A DNA stretch of 64,000 nucleotides from Siphonodentalium dalli (GCA_032622095.1 CP136062.1:227366578-227430577), one strand, 5' to 3'; counted from the stretch's first letter, positions 23,323 through 33,800 are shown. Numbers and translations: made by a program. The notes: a model not told the origin generated them from the sequence alone.

Positions 23323-23462
23323 GTGATATTATCTAAAGGTCTTGGTCGTGATACAGTCAGTAAACGATCGTGTATATGTCTTGTACTGCGTGATGTAAAT
23401 TTAAACACGAGGTCAAATATCTAATGATGTGCACTGTGGGGAGCGCGACACACACCCTCACA
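23323..23462. repeat. Dispersed repeat with one unit of the 32 bp satellite
   Basis: attatctaaaggtctt, then a single diverged unit (cgtgatacagtcagtaaacg), then gtcttgtactgcgtgatgta. The same left and right flanks border the 32 bp array at 24609-24629 and 25726-25820. This is the unexpanded form of that locus. Confidence 0.8.
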
Positions 23463-23489
23463 TCCATCCATAATAATCGCGTCTGTGTA

Positions 23490-23775
23490 TTTTGAAGTTT
23501 ATTGAAGATGTTTTCTGCAAAAAAAGTTGTGGTCAAGTTTATAAAGACACGGTCAACCACGTTTTTCATGACTGTGACTTTCTTAACAACTCAAGAAATG
23601 ACGCTTTGTATCGTTTTCTGTCACATTTTCATGTAGACTATTATATGTGTATTGCCAGCATTCCTTCCTCCAATCAAATGCTCAATGTTTATTGGCCACA
23701 TCCAAAATTCTCTCTATACGACAACGATTTCTTCATGCTATAGAAAATATGGCATTATTGGATATATGGAACACC
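23490..23775 (+). pseudogene. LINE ORF2 C-terminal fragment
   Basis: The frame reads FIEDVFCKKSCGQVYKDTVN, HVFHDC and NNSRNDALYRFLSHF. It preserves a C-x3-C...H-x4-C arrangement like the C-terminal motif of the LINE at 7817 (CKFC...INHVLIEC...SARNAIWYDI). Further on, SIPSSNQMLNVYW corresponds to SLPKCSQLAVFLG. A frame change near 23700 leads to FLHAIENMALLDIWNTFF. Upstream RT sequence is missing, so this is the 3' part of a dead copy from a related family. Confidence 0.65.
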
Positions 23776-23779
23776 TTTT

Positions 23780-24405
23780 TTTTCTTTCTTTTTATACCCC
23801 CACTTTCGAAGAAAATGGGGGATATACTGGATTGACTGCGTCCGTCCGTCCGTCCGTCCGTCACGCTTTCTCCCTCCGTGAGTCCGTCTGTGTGTCCGTC
23901 CGTCCGTCCGTCCGACCTCATAACTCGAACAGCTATGAACCGATTTCAATAATGTTTTGTATGCAATCTCCTTAGGACGGTCTCTCCACATGATGCTAAT
24001 TGCGCTTCGGTCCGACTTTTTTTTTCAAGTTACGCCTCATTTTCGACTTATTTTGACTTAGAAAATTCTGTCCGATTTAATAACTTTAACAAATATGAAC
24101 CGATTTCAATAATTTTTGGTATACATGCTTATCACAATACCCTCTTTACGTGATGCGGCTAGGGATTGGCTCAAACTGTTTTTCGTAATATTACACTTCA
24201 TTTTCGACTTATTTTGACTTAGAAAAATTCTGTCTGACTTAATAACTTTTAACAAATATGAACCAATTTGAATAATTTTTTCTGTACAAGCTTCTTGTGA
24301 CACCATATCGATGTAATTAGTCCGAATTTTTCTTTAAAGTTAAAAATCTTTTTTGTTGGGTTTACGGATAATGCGGGTTGAATTTGCCACGGTTGGGGGT
24401 ATGCT
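23780..24405. mobile_element. Dispersed repeat with ATACCCCCAC ends and CCGTC tract
   Basis: It starts tttatacccccactttcgaa and ends gttgggggtatgctag, giving short inverted ends. It contains a (cgtc)n-like tract at 23846-23910 and an internal unit (tatgaaccgatttcaataat) at about 23933, 24094 and 24257, period ~162 bp. Elements of this appearance are widespread in marine invertebrate genomes. No transposase is present. Confidence 0.6.
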
Positions 24406-24629
24406 AGCACTCGACTGCACACCTCTTGTTTATTCTGTTTTCAGTTTTCTCTGATATCTCTGTTTTCTTGCGTTCAAATTCAAGCTGTCATGATGTGTTT
24501 ATGCATGCCTGTATAAATTATGTTTTTAATTGTGGCACCAGGTGGCACTTTATGTATTTGTATATAGGTTTACACTTTGTATCAAACTCTTCAATTATGG
24601 AGTCAATAATATTATCTAGGTCTTATATA

Positions 24630-25644
24630 GCCGCGATACACCCATTAAACGATAGCGTTGTGCCGCGATACACCCAGTAAACGATAGCGTCCTGCCGCGA
24701 CACACCCAGTAAACGATAACGTCGTGCCGCGATACACCCAGTAAACGATAGCGTCGTGCCGCGATACACCCAGTAAACGATAGCGTCGTGCCGCGATACA
24801 CACAGCGAACGATAGCGTCGTGCCGCGATACACCCAGTAAACGATAGCGTCGTGCCGCGATACACACAGCAAACGATAGCGTCGTGCCGCGACACATCCA
24901 GTAAACGATAGCGTCGTGCCGCGACACACCCAGTAAACGATAGCGTCGTGCCGCGATACACACAGCAAACGATAGCGCCGTGCCGCGACACACCCAGTAA
25001 ACGATAGCGTCGTGCCGCGATACACACAGCAAACGATAGCGTCGTGCCGCGATACACCCAGTAAACGATAACGTCGTGCCGCGATACACCCAGTAAACGA
25101 TAGCGTCGTGCCGCGATACACCCAGTAAACGATAGCGTCGTGCCGCGATACACCCAGTAAACGATAACGTCGTGCCGCGATACACACAGCAAACGATAGC
25201 GTCGTGCCGCGATACACCCAGTAAACGATAGCGTCGTGCGCGATACACCCAGTAAACGATAGCGTCGTGCCGCGATACACCCAGTAAACGATAGCGTCGT
25301 GCCGCGATACACACAGCAAACGATAGCGTCGTGCCGCGACACACCCAGTAAACGATAGCGTCGTGCCGCGATACACACAGCAAACGATAGCGTCGTGCCG
25401 CGATACACCCAGTAAACGATAGTGTCGTGCCGCGATACACACAGCAAACGATAGCGTCGTGCCGCGATACACCCAGTAAACGATAGCGTCGTGCCGCGAT
25501 ACACACAGCAAACGATAGCGTCGTGCCGCGATACACCCAGTAAACGATAGCGTCGTGCCGCGATAAACCCATGCAGTAAACGATAGCGTCCTGTCGCGAC
25601 ACACCCAGTAAACGATAGCGTCGTGTCGTGATAGACCCAGTAAA

Positions 25645-25714
<70 letters not shown>

Positions 25715-25725
25715 CGTCGTGAAAA
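24630..25725. repeat. 32 bp satellite array with internal (TA)n
   Basis: About 31 head-to-tail units built from gtcgtgccgcgatacaccca and gtaaacgatagc. Two variants intermix, cacccagtaaac and cacacagcaaac. Near the right end the unit is opened at gata|gcg by a (TA)n tract (25648-25713) and then completed. Because 32 is not a multiple of three, three minus-strand frames stay open for over 300 codons; these are array translations, not proteins. Confidence 0.95.
25648..25713. repeat. (TA)n microsatellite inside a satellite unit
   Basis: About 33 TA repeats placed between gata and gcgtcgtg of one 32 bp unit. Confidence 0.95.
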
Positions 25726-26289
25726 TCGTGTCTTGTACTGCGTGATGTAAATTTAAACCGGAGATCATAGACCCAATGATGTGCAATGTGAGGAGCGTGA
25801 CACACAAGCCTACATATCCCGTCCGTCGGGCATAATTATAGGGGCCATGGAAGCAATTTCCGATATTCCTGAGTAGATATATGTCCAGATTTGGTGCAAG
25901 AAATATACATTACGTAACCCTTTTATAACAAGGATATGTGAGATATTTTCTTTTTTCTAGTTGGAGTTATTCTCTGATAACCATTTGTAACTTTGTGACA
26001 AAAAACACGTCATTATTTAAAAGTCTTCCAAATTTAACTCCAAATAAAAAGAAAAAATACGACGCATTTGTAACCGGTTACTGGCCGGAGCTAACTCATG
26101 AGCAAACGTTGAGTCGACTTGTAAAAAACCACCACGTATTTGTAACCCAGTAACTGGTTACAAATGCGTAGTATTTTTTTCTGCACCAAAATCTGCCTTA
26201 TATGTTCCTGAGGCATCAACTTTGTCCCAGCCAAAACCCGATGTTGATCGAATATAATTCAGAAATTCAGACGAAGTTACTAGTAATAT
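25726..26289. other. Array right flank and a 33 bp-armed hairpin
   Basis: 25726-25820 is the dispersed-repeat flank shared with 23379-23462. Arms at 26052-26084 and 26147-26179 (aatacgacgcatttgtaacc and its mirror) form an imperfect inverted repeat. No gene was recognised. Confidence 0.6.
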
Positions 26290-26293
26290 TTAA

Positions 26294-26752
26294 AGGTACT
26301 CAACCCGATAAAACTCCTCTCAATTACTATTTCAATGGCTTCGGGGGTCAAAAATATTTGATTCGAGTCGAGGAAGTCACCCATCAAAGCTCAGATTTGT
26401 TAGATATCGATTTTAGAAATCTATTATTTTTCATTATCGGGAATTCTTCCTGGCCCAGTACGTAGTCAATTATTACCACTTGATTATAGAGTTATCCATC
26501 CTTGTCTGTTTGAATAGATTTGGAGAACACATCCAGAGCAGATTACGGCAGTTAGTAGTACGCATCTCGAGTTTATAACAAATTTCAAAAATCAATATAT
26601 AATAACTCTGAGCTTTGTTTGATGGGTTCCTCGACTCGAATCAAATATTTTTTACCCCCAAAGCCAAAGAAATAGTAATATAGGACCCTCCGATCGGATT
26701 GTTGTTGTTGGAATCTGTTGAGATGGGGACCCTCTTTACGGGTTGAGTACCT
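26294..26752. mobile_element. TTAA-target MITE, 14 bp perfect TIR
   Basis: Flanked by TTAA at 26290-26293 and 26753-26756. TIRs aggtactcaacccg/cgggttgagtacct are perfect. At 459 bp with no transposase it is non-autonomous. The extended terminus TTAAAGG is typical of Kolobok-like MITEs. Internal similarity around ctcgactcgaatcaaatatt is partly inverted between its halves. A diverged relative lies at 21140. Confidence 0.85.
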
Positions 26753-26756
26753 TTAA

Positions 26757-27337
26757 GTCATTTTAGCGCAAAATTCTCTATTCTTCGCCTTTTCCTCTCC
26801 TTTTTCAGTACATGTTTCGGTGGTGGTTTCTTTCTGTGACATGGCTCTATTCTTCGCCTTTTCCTCTCCTTTTTCAGTACATGTTTCGGTGGTGGTTTCT
26901 TTCTGTGACATGGCTCTATTCTTCGCCTTTTCCTCTCCCTTTTCAGTACATGTTTCGGTGGTGGTTTCTTTCTGTGACATGGCTCTATTCTTCGCCTTTT
27001 CCTCTCCTTTTTCAGTACATGTTTCGGTGGTGGTTTCTTTCTGTGACATGGCTCTATTCTTCGCCTTTTCCTCTCCCTTTTCAGTACATGTTTCGGTGGT
27101 GGTTTCTTTCTGTGACATGGCTCTATTCTTCGCCTTTTCCTCTCCTTTTTCAGTACATGTTTCGGTGGTGGTTTCTTTCTGTGACATGGCTCTATTCTTC
27201 GCCATTTCCTCTCCCTTTTCAGTACATGTTTCGGTGGTGGTTTCTTTCTGTGACATGGCTCTATTCTTCGCCTTTTCCTCTCCTTTTTCAGTACATGTTT
27301 CGGTGGTGGTTTCTTTCTGTGACATGGCTCTATTCTC
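26757..27337. repeat. 69 bp satellite array, left segment
   Basis: About eight units of 69 bp containing ctattcttcgccttttcctc, tttttcagtacatgtttcgg and ttctttctgtgacatgg. Alternate units differ at cctttttc/ccctttt. The array is interrupted at 27337 by the 27338-30470 element and resumes in phase at 30471. On the minus strand one frame repeats a 23-residue unit starting MSQKETTTETCTEKGEE. Confidence 0.95.
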
Positions 27338-28364
27338 TATGAAATCCTATTACGGCCACTTGCTAATGGCGCTTTCGGCGCTTTCGGCGCGATGCGCCGA
27401 AAGCGCCGAAAGCGACAAAAAGTGCGCCATTAGTAACGCGCCGAAAGCGCCGAAAGCGCCGAAAGCGACAAAAAGTGCGCCGTAACGGCGCACTATTTGT
27501 CGCTTTCGGCGCTTTCGGCGCTTTCGGCGCTTTCGGCGCGGTGCGCCGAAAGCGACAAAATGTGCGCCATTAGCGTTATTTCGGCGCGCGCCGAAAGCGC
27601 CGAAAGCGACAAAATATGCGCCGTTACGGCGCACTTTTTGTCGCTTTCGGCGCTTTCGGCGCACCGCGCCGAAAGCGACACAATATGCGCCGTTAGTAAC
27701 GCGCCGAAAGCGACAAAAAGTGCAGCGTTTCCGGCATGCGTAACGAGGTGTAACTTCTGTATGCCATTAAAATGGAGGCGTTTATTGTTGACAAATTTTT
27801 TCTAAATTTTACACACCGTGAAATTATCTATAAGTTTTATCAGAAATATGGAATTACAATTAGGTGAGTGAACTTCAAAAGCCACAGCTCCTGAACCCCC
27901 CCCCCCATTCGCATGGATGCAGGGATGTGGTAACGGAGAGTCCAACATGTTCTCTGCCTTGTTTGTTCAATGTTATAAAGTTCCATGTTAGAACATAAAA
28001 AAAGTTCCCATGTTTTGCACTGATGGAATAATATCTCTACAAGCACTATGCAGAGTAAAGTTTCATGGCACAATCTGGGGGGAGGGGTTCTTCTGACTTC
28101 AATTTCAACTACATGTTTGGGGGGGTGTCCACCTTGGGAAATTCCAACTGCATCCCCCCTTTAGTCAGAATCAGACCAACACAAGTTTTTGAATAATTCC
28201 ATTTGCACCCCCCCCCCCCCCTTGAACCTCAGTCAGGCCTAATTTCTAATATATTCATAAGCCATGGTTTTATATTTCTATATTCCTGGTATGAGAACAT
28301 TGACAGATATTTTAACCTGAACATTTATTAGTTATTTGAAAATTTCAAACCTCATACTCCCCCT

Positions 28365-28990
28365 CAGGTTGGAAAATTCTTCAAGTGATGACCATTTCTG
28401 TCCACAAATTTGACCAAATGTAGTAAAATATTGTTTTGCTAAACTAATTAGCAGTTTTGTATTGGCCATGTGGATGTGGGGCAATGACACACCGGGCCGA
28501 CCATGGTTCGATCCGGTGTGCGAAAATTTAGAAATCTTAACAAGAAAATTTTGAAATTGTAACATCTACACTAGCCTCAAGCCTTCCTACCATTGTAAAT
28601 TTAAACCCTACACCCCCACTTAGGTTGGAAAATTTCCAACTGATGACAATTCCAATGACAATGTTGACCAAATGTATGACAATATTGTTTTCTTAAATTA
28701 ACTAGAATTTTTTGACTGGCCACGGGGGAGGGACCAGGACACAAGCTTTCCAAGTGTTGGAAATTTCCAATCTGTTACCCCCCCTAAGGTTGGAAAATTT
28801 CCAACTGATGACCATTTCTGTCCAAAGTTTTTACCAAACATAGGAACATTTCCCCCCCCCAATAAATTGTTTTATAATCAAACTACAAGAACATATTTCA
28901 CCTATTGTTGGTGTGAAATTTCCAACTAATGTTTTGGCAAGTATGAAATTTCCAACTGTTATACTTTTGACCAAAGTTGGGGGGCTAACT
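28365..28990. repeat. Degenerate repeats with TTGGAAATTTCCAA cores
   Basis: Five or six copies of ggttggaaaatttccaactg-like sequence, some followed by atgaccatttctgtcc and ttgaccaaa. The core is self-complementary, and poly-C runs separate several copies. They lie inside the 27338-30470 element. Confidence 0.7.
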
Positions 28991-29138
28991 ACTAGTATAC
29001 GTGCGAAATAAATCTCTGTAGTTCCACTGGTAACGATGCTACCGGAATTTGCCTGTAAATATCATGCAAATTATCTCACAAGAATAAATCATACAGGTAT
29101 TTGGAGGTAGCACTGGTAGTACAAGTGGAACTATATAA

Positions 29139-29534
29139 ATGTTACTTCCGATGTCTTTCACTCTGGTAAAGATGCATGTTAGGTGCATATTTCCGTTCAT
29201 ATTCTGGCACCATGTGGTTTTCTATGACGAAATGCCCACAAAAATGTACCTTGCAAACTTGCCAGCGTATGAACGTACCCTGAATCATGCCAGAAGCTGG
29301 GGTTTGTCCCACAAAAATATTCATGATTGCCAATTACTCAATCAATATATTCACTGCAAGTCTATCACAGCTAGTGACAGTCAGTTGTGGTGTTCAATTA
29401 TTAACAGACTTTTTCATTATATTACATTTAATTACATGCGGCAACACTCACTTAAAAAGTTGCTCAAATGTATGCATACTAATCACTTGACTATATTTAG
29501 ACTCATTTATAGTGAAAATTCATACATGTGTTAA
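29139..29534 (+). CDS. Unrecognised 131-residue ORF
   Basis: The frame is open from MLLPMSFTLVKMHV to a stop at 29532-29534. I recognise no domain. It has 5 Cys and many His and aromatic residues, no clear signal peptide beyond a moderately hydrophobic start, and no repeats. An AATAAA lies about 15 bases downstream near 29549. It sits inside the 27338-30470 element, so it could be a captured fragment or a chance frame. Imperfect inverted sequences at 29018-29045 and 29104-29134 lie just upstream. No splice or promoter evidence was found. Confidence 0.2.
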   Translation: MLLPMSFTLVKMHVRCIFPFIFWHHVVFYDEMPTKMYLANLPAYERTLNHARSWGLSHKNIHDCQLLNQYIHCKSITASDSQLWCSIINRLFHYITFNYMRQHSLKKLLKCMHTNHLTIFRLIYSENSYMC

Positions 29535-29682
29535 GTACCATATTAATAAATAATTTTAAATCTGAATAATGACAAATTATAGCATTTAGAGGTGTATCTA
29601 CAGCAAAATTCAGCCCCTCCCTTTTAAAATTGATACATAGGCCTATACATTGTACACATATGGCCATGTCCGATCTGCACTG

Positions 29683-30020
29683 AGGTGCCGGGAGCATCCA
29701 AGGGCATCGGGGGGGAGAGCCTACAAAAATGGCACTTTTCTGCCCAAAAAAGGGAATTTTCTCCGCAAACCGGAAAAAACAACCATAAATTCATTGTGGC
29801 AAAAATCCCTATTTTAAAGGTATTTGTCGGTTTTTATGGCCGTTTTTTTGACAAAAAATTAATATTCCTTGTGAAATTGGTGGTATTTGGACCCAAAAAG
29901 TTACATTTTGCCTATAAAAACACGAGATTAAACACAGCATTTTCTGTCTCCAGAAAAAGGGCAAGTCCTGCCCCCTTGGTCAAGGGCAGGGGATCAGCTG
30001 CCCCCTCTTCCGGCACCCCT
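29683..30020. mobile_element. Possible hAT-like MITE
   Basis: It starts aggtgccggga and ends ccggcacccct(g), and is rich in G and C runs near both ends. No 8 bp TSD was confirmed. Confidence 0.35.
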
Positions 30021-30470
30021 GCTGGGCTGATCACATACTTAATTGTATACATGCGCTAATGGCGCACCGCGCCGAATGCCCTAATGGCGCACCGCGCTAA
30101 TGGCGCACTTTCTGTCGCTTTCGGCGCGGTGCGCCGAAAGCGCCGAAAGCGACAAAAAGTGCGCCGATCGGCGCACATTTTGTCGCTTTCGGCGCTTTCG
30201 GCGCTTTCCGGCGCTTTCAGCGCGCCGCCGAAACAACGCTAATGGCGCACTTTTTGTCGCTTTCGGCGCGCGCGCCGAAACAACGCTAATGGGGCACTTT
30301 TTGTCGCTTTCGGCGCGCGCGCCGAAAGCGCCGAAAGCGACAAAAAGTGCGCCGATCGGCGCACATTTTGTCGCTTTCGGCGCTTTCCGGCGCTTTCGGC
30401 GCGATGCGCCGAAAGCGACAAAAAGTGCGCCGAAAGCGCCATTAGCAAGTGGCCGTAATAGGATTCCATA

Positions 30471-31324
30471 ATTCTTCGCCTTTTCCTCTCCTTTTTCAGT
30501 ACATGTTTCGGTGGTGGTTTCTTTCTGTGACATGGCTCTATTCTTCGCCTTTTCCTCTCCTTTTTCAGTACATGTTTCGGTGGTGGTTTCTTTCTGTGAC
30601 ATGGCTCTATTCTACGCCTTTTCCTCTCCCTTTTCAGTACATGTTTCGGTGGTGGTTTCTTTCTGTGACATGGCTCTATTCTTCGTTTTTTCCTCTCCCT
30701 TTTCAGTACATGTTTCGGTGGTGGTTTCTTTCTGTGACATGGCTCTATTCTTCGCCTTTTCCTCTCCCTTTTCAGTACATGTTTCGGTGGTGGTTTCTGT
30801 CTGTGACATGGCTCTATTCTTCGCCTTTTCCTCTCCTTTTTCAGTACATGTTTCGGTGGTGGTTTCTTTCTGTGACATGGCTCTATTCTTCGCCTTTTCC
30901 TCTCCCTTTTCAGTACATGTTTCGGTGGTGGTTTCTTTCTGTGACATGGCTCTATTCTTTGCCTATTCCTCTCCTTTTTCAGTACATGTTTCGGTGGTGG
31001 TTTCTTTCTGTGACATGGCTCTATTCTTCGCCTTTTCCTCTCCCTTTTCAGTACATGTTTCGGTGGTGGTTTCTTTCTGTGACATGGCTCTATTCTTCGC
31101 CTTTTCCTCTCCTTTTTCAGTACATGTTTCGGTGGTGGTTTCTTTCTGTGACATGGCTCTATTCTTCGCCTTTTCCTCTCCTTTTTCAGTACATGTTTCG
31201 GTGGTGGTTTCTTTCTGTGACATGGCTCTATTCTTAGCATTTTCCTCTCCTTTTTCAGTACATGTTTCGGTTGTGGTTTCTTTCTGTGACATGGCTCTAT
31301 TCTTCGCCTTTTCCTCTTCTTGTT
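30471..31324. repeat. 69 bp satellite array, right segment
   Basis: About twelve units continuing the array at 26757-27337. Unit variants place TAG in the repeat's minus frame at 30612-30614 and 30963-30965. Confidence 0.95.
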
Positions 31325-31739
31325 CAGTACATGTTTCGCTTGTGGTTTCAGTACATGTTTCGGTGGTGGTTTCAGTACATGTTTCGGTGGTGGTTTCAGT
31401 ACATGTTTCGGTGGTGGTTTCAGTACATGTTTCGGTGGTGGTTTCAGTACATGTTTCGGTGGTGGTTTCAGTACATGTTTCGGTGGTGGTTTCAGTACAT
31501 GTTTCGGTGGTGGTTTCAGTACATGTTTCGGTGGTGGTTTCAGTACATGTTTCGGTGGTGGTTTCAGTACATGTTTCGGTGGTGGTTTCAGTACATGTTT
31601 CGGTGGTGGTTTCAGTACATGTTTCGGTGGTGGTTTCAGTACATGTTTCGGTGGTGGTTTCAGTACATGTTTCGGTGGTGGTTTCAGTACATGTTTCGGT
31701 GGTGGTTTCAGTACATGTTTCGGTGGTGGTTTCTTTCTG
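31325..31739. repeat. 24 bp sub-repeat array
   Basis: About 17 nearly identical copies of cagtacatgtttcggtggtg plus gttt, a fragment of the 69 bp unit amplified on its own. The minus frame repeats TETTTETC. The array ends in one partial 69 bp unit. Confidence 0.95.
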
Positions 31740-31777
31740 TGACATGGCTGCTGCTCTTTCTTTCTTTATTTTTTTAA

Positions 31778-32159
31778 CCCTTTACCCAACAGAAGGGCCC
31801 TGTGCCAATGCATTCTCTTATATATGCGAGTCGACCATAGGTCGCCTCGCATATATAAGAGAATGCATTGGCTTAACACATTAAAAATTATAAAATTGTT
31901 AAAGAATGTAAGAAAAAATGGTAAAAAGTGTTAAAAAAAGATTTTTTTTAGGCCAATGCATTCTCTTATATATGCGAGGCGACCTGTGGTCGACTCGCAT
32001 ATATAAGAGAATGCCTTGGCACAGGGCATAACTGTAACTATCACAATGTGGTCAAGGAGCCGGTTCCAATGATATCCATATGTGTATGGTTCTATTGAGA
32101 CAGACCGAAGATATTTTAGGCTGTTGAAGCTTTATTTGGCCGGTTTGTTGGGTAAAGGG
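31778..32159. mobile_element. Double-hairpin MITE, TTAA-flanked
   Basis: 382 bp between TTAA at 31774-31777 and 32160-32163. TIRs ccctttacccaaca/tgttgggtaaaggg. The left hairpin (tgccaatgcattctctta, tatatgcgagtcgacc, mirror) is followed by an AT-rich spacer and a second hairpin at about 31953-32022. The tail after the second hairpin (aactgtaactatcacaatgt to tttggccggttt) is shared with the copies at 33931 and 46700. Confidence 0.85.
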
Positions 32160-33064
32160 TTAATTCTTCAGTGATGGTATTTGCCCTTTCTTGTACTGCA
32201 GCCAAATACCGCTGGGCATATCGTATAGCCTCGCACACCTCCTAATCAGAGACAGCAGAACTGGTTGTGGTGGTATTGTTGCTGCTGGTGGAGATGGGGG
32301 ATACCGAGTCTTGGTGATATTCCGGTGTCCGAGGTGGTAATGTGTCCATCTCCATCTCGAAGTCTGCGGCAGGGACGTCCGGGTGGAATCGGCGTTCCTG
32401 TCTCCACTGGCTCCAGAGTCGACGGCAGGTGCATCCTGCGTTACTTCGGCGTCCTTGCTGGCTGGTATACTGTCGACGACATGTGGATCAGCTGCCAAGT
32501 GGGGAAGCTGGGCGTCTCAGCTCGCCCCTGTTTCCACTTGGACCTCCTGTCAGGTTCTCTTTTCCTCGTGGAGGGGGTCTTCTTCTTACTCCGCTTCTTA
32601 TTTTCTCCCGAGATCTCCGTTCCCGATGGAAGGTCGCTGGTGGTTTTCAGTGTCCTTGTTTCCACCAGCAGAGGGTACTGCTTGAACAATATGGTAGTCC
32701 ACAGACAGATGAACGAAGCTTCCCTTAGCCTGGTGTAGAGTCCAGCTAAGGATATCCACAACGCGCAATCTGTCCAAGCCGACTAACAAAGCAGATGGGA
32801 AGCAGAGGGGATTAACTCCATAATCCTCTGTCAGGTTAAAAATCACTCAGACCGAATCACTCGGGTGGCTGAGTCCCGCAGGACGAGCGCACAACACACA
32901 AGCGATCCAGAACCAGTCAGCGGGAACAGCAAAAAGAGACAATGCAAGCACTGCGACTTGTCCGCTCAACCGCCGGCTGGTGAATGCGACTTCGTGTCAT
33001 ACAGACACGCATGATGTTGCACTTCACTGACTTCAGTTATCAGCCTGTCGTTAAAGTCCTCCAT
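32160..33064 (-). pseudogene. Degraded coding region, possible MADF-type protein
   Basis: An ATG at 33064-33062 (minus) begins MEDFNDRLITEVSEVQ and continues HHACLYDTKSHSP before a stop at 32968-32966. The spacing of LI, V, LYD and SH resembles the first helix of MADF (Myb/SANT-like) DNA-binding domains. Further along the minus strand come a basic stretch (ENKKRSKKKTPSTRKREPD), an acidic/proline segment (ADFEMEMDTLPPRTPEYHQD) and a helix-like EVCEAIRYAQRYLAAVQER near 32165-32245, in different frames and with stops between. The block is GC- and CpG-rich against its surroundings. I read it as a decayed MADF-family gene, host or Harbinger-type; unspliced exons are the alternative. Residues for the rest of the MADF fold were not found. 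Confidence 0.35.
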
Positions 33065-33414
33065 CACCTTTGTTATCGCGGCGACAAATGAATATATCGC
33101 CTTCAAATATAGGACAAATACGCACGGATAAACATCCTATTTGACAGCGACTCAATTATCTCGCTGGTTTGCCACAACACGAGAAATTGACGAAGCATAA
33201 AATCACGTCTGTGACCGCTTCGTGGTAAGCGATACAGTCGTGTTCGGTGGGAATATAAAAATCGCGCGCTTTATTTATATAACCGCTACAGACGACAGAA
33301 ACTGCCTTTAAAATCGGGCGATCGCGCCCGGTGTGAATTGACCCTTAGATACGAGTGTATTATCGGCACGCGCAGTGACACAAGCGCTTAGCACAATGAT
33401 GTTGATGTTAATGC
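33065..33414. other. CpG-rich upstream region, no gene
   Basis: gcgatcgcgcccgg and ttatcgcggcgac occur here in otherwise AT-rich surroundings. No ORF was recognised. Confidence 0.4.
33270..33284 (-). promoter_or_regulatory. TATA-like element upstream of the MADF-like ATG
   Basis: The minus strand reads gttatataaataaagcgcgc about 210 bases upstream of the ATG at 33064, in a CpG-rich stretch. Weak evidence on its own. Confidence 0.25.
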
Positions 33415-33800
33415 CGGAACTTTATTATTATGTTAATTAGAATATAATTCTGATATTCGATTTTTGTTGGGGTTTTTTAGTGTTGACTGCGAGATAAACA
33501 TGGGTGATAAGGGTGGTTGAACAATTTTGTCAACATGAAAAGAGACATCTAAAATGGAACTATATTTGTTCTTGAATGTGTCTTAACTTCCTCTTTGGTT
33601 GTGATATATAAGGAAATCAATATTATTTTTATTTAACCCCAGCCATTTCCAGGTTAATTTTCCTTGCTGAAATGTACTTATATGATCAAATGGATCTCAA
33701 ATTCGTCGACATTCTAATCGAAATTGATTAATATTGTCCACCACAAAATTCGATTCGAGCCTAGCTAAAGCTCGGTTCGAATCGAATTTGGTCACGTTAA
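33415..33800. repeat. Dispersed repeat, copy 1 (with palindromic end)
   Basis: ttaacttcctctttggttgtga, ttaaccccagcc and ggatctcaaattcgtcg recur in order at 41520-41850. Both end in a palindrome around aaattcgattcgagcct; a third palindrome of this type is at 53788-53931. Confidence 0.65.

Larger units (their letters stand above)
27338..30470. mobile_element. 3.13 kb TIR element inserted in the 69 bp satellite
   Basis: Left end tatgaaatcctattacggcc, right end ggccgtaataggattccata; both share acgg where the 19622 copy has aggg. ATTCT at 27332-27336 and 30471-30475 is the TSD, and the satellite reads through in register when the element is removed. Terminal blocks 27338-27735 and 30055-30470 are mosaics of GGCGC hairpin modules. 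The 2.3 kb interior has no transposase but carries repeats, C homopolymers and one unrecognised ORF. Confidence 0.8.

Noticed and set aside
24630-25647. Possible CRISPR-like array (32 bp regular repeats)
   Set aside because: Units are directly contiguous with no unique spacers, and the setting is eukaryotic.
24616-25807. Three overlapping 328-394 residue minus-strand frames
   Set aside because: They are translations of the 32 bp satellite, which has no stop in any minus frame.
28461-28515. tRNA-like or SINE promoter: tggccatgtgg then ggttcgatcc 40 bases later
   Set aside because: The A-box and B-box resemblance is imperfect, no cloverleaf could be drawn, and the neighbouring repeat copies lack it.
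27350-30471. Ala/Arg/Ser-rich frames over the GGCGC blocks
   Set aside because: They come from the ggcgctttcggcgc modules and occur in both strands and several frames.
30449-31884. Long plus-strand frames (262 and 457 residues)
   Set aside because: They translate the 69/24 bp satellite and run on into the hairpin MITE; several frames are open at once because both periods are multiples of three.
32265-32738. 157-residue plus frame and its overlapping neighbours
   Set aside because: All frames stay partly open because the block is GC-rich; the minus strand has the better protein-like segments.
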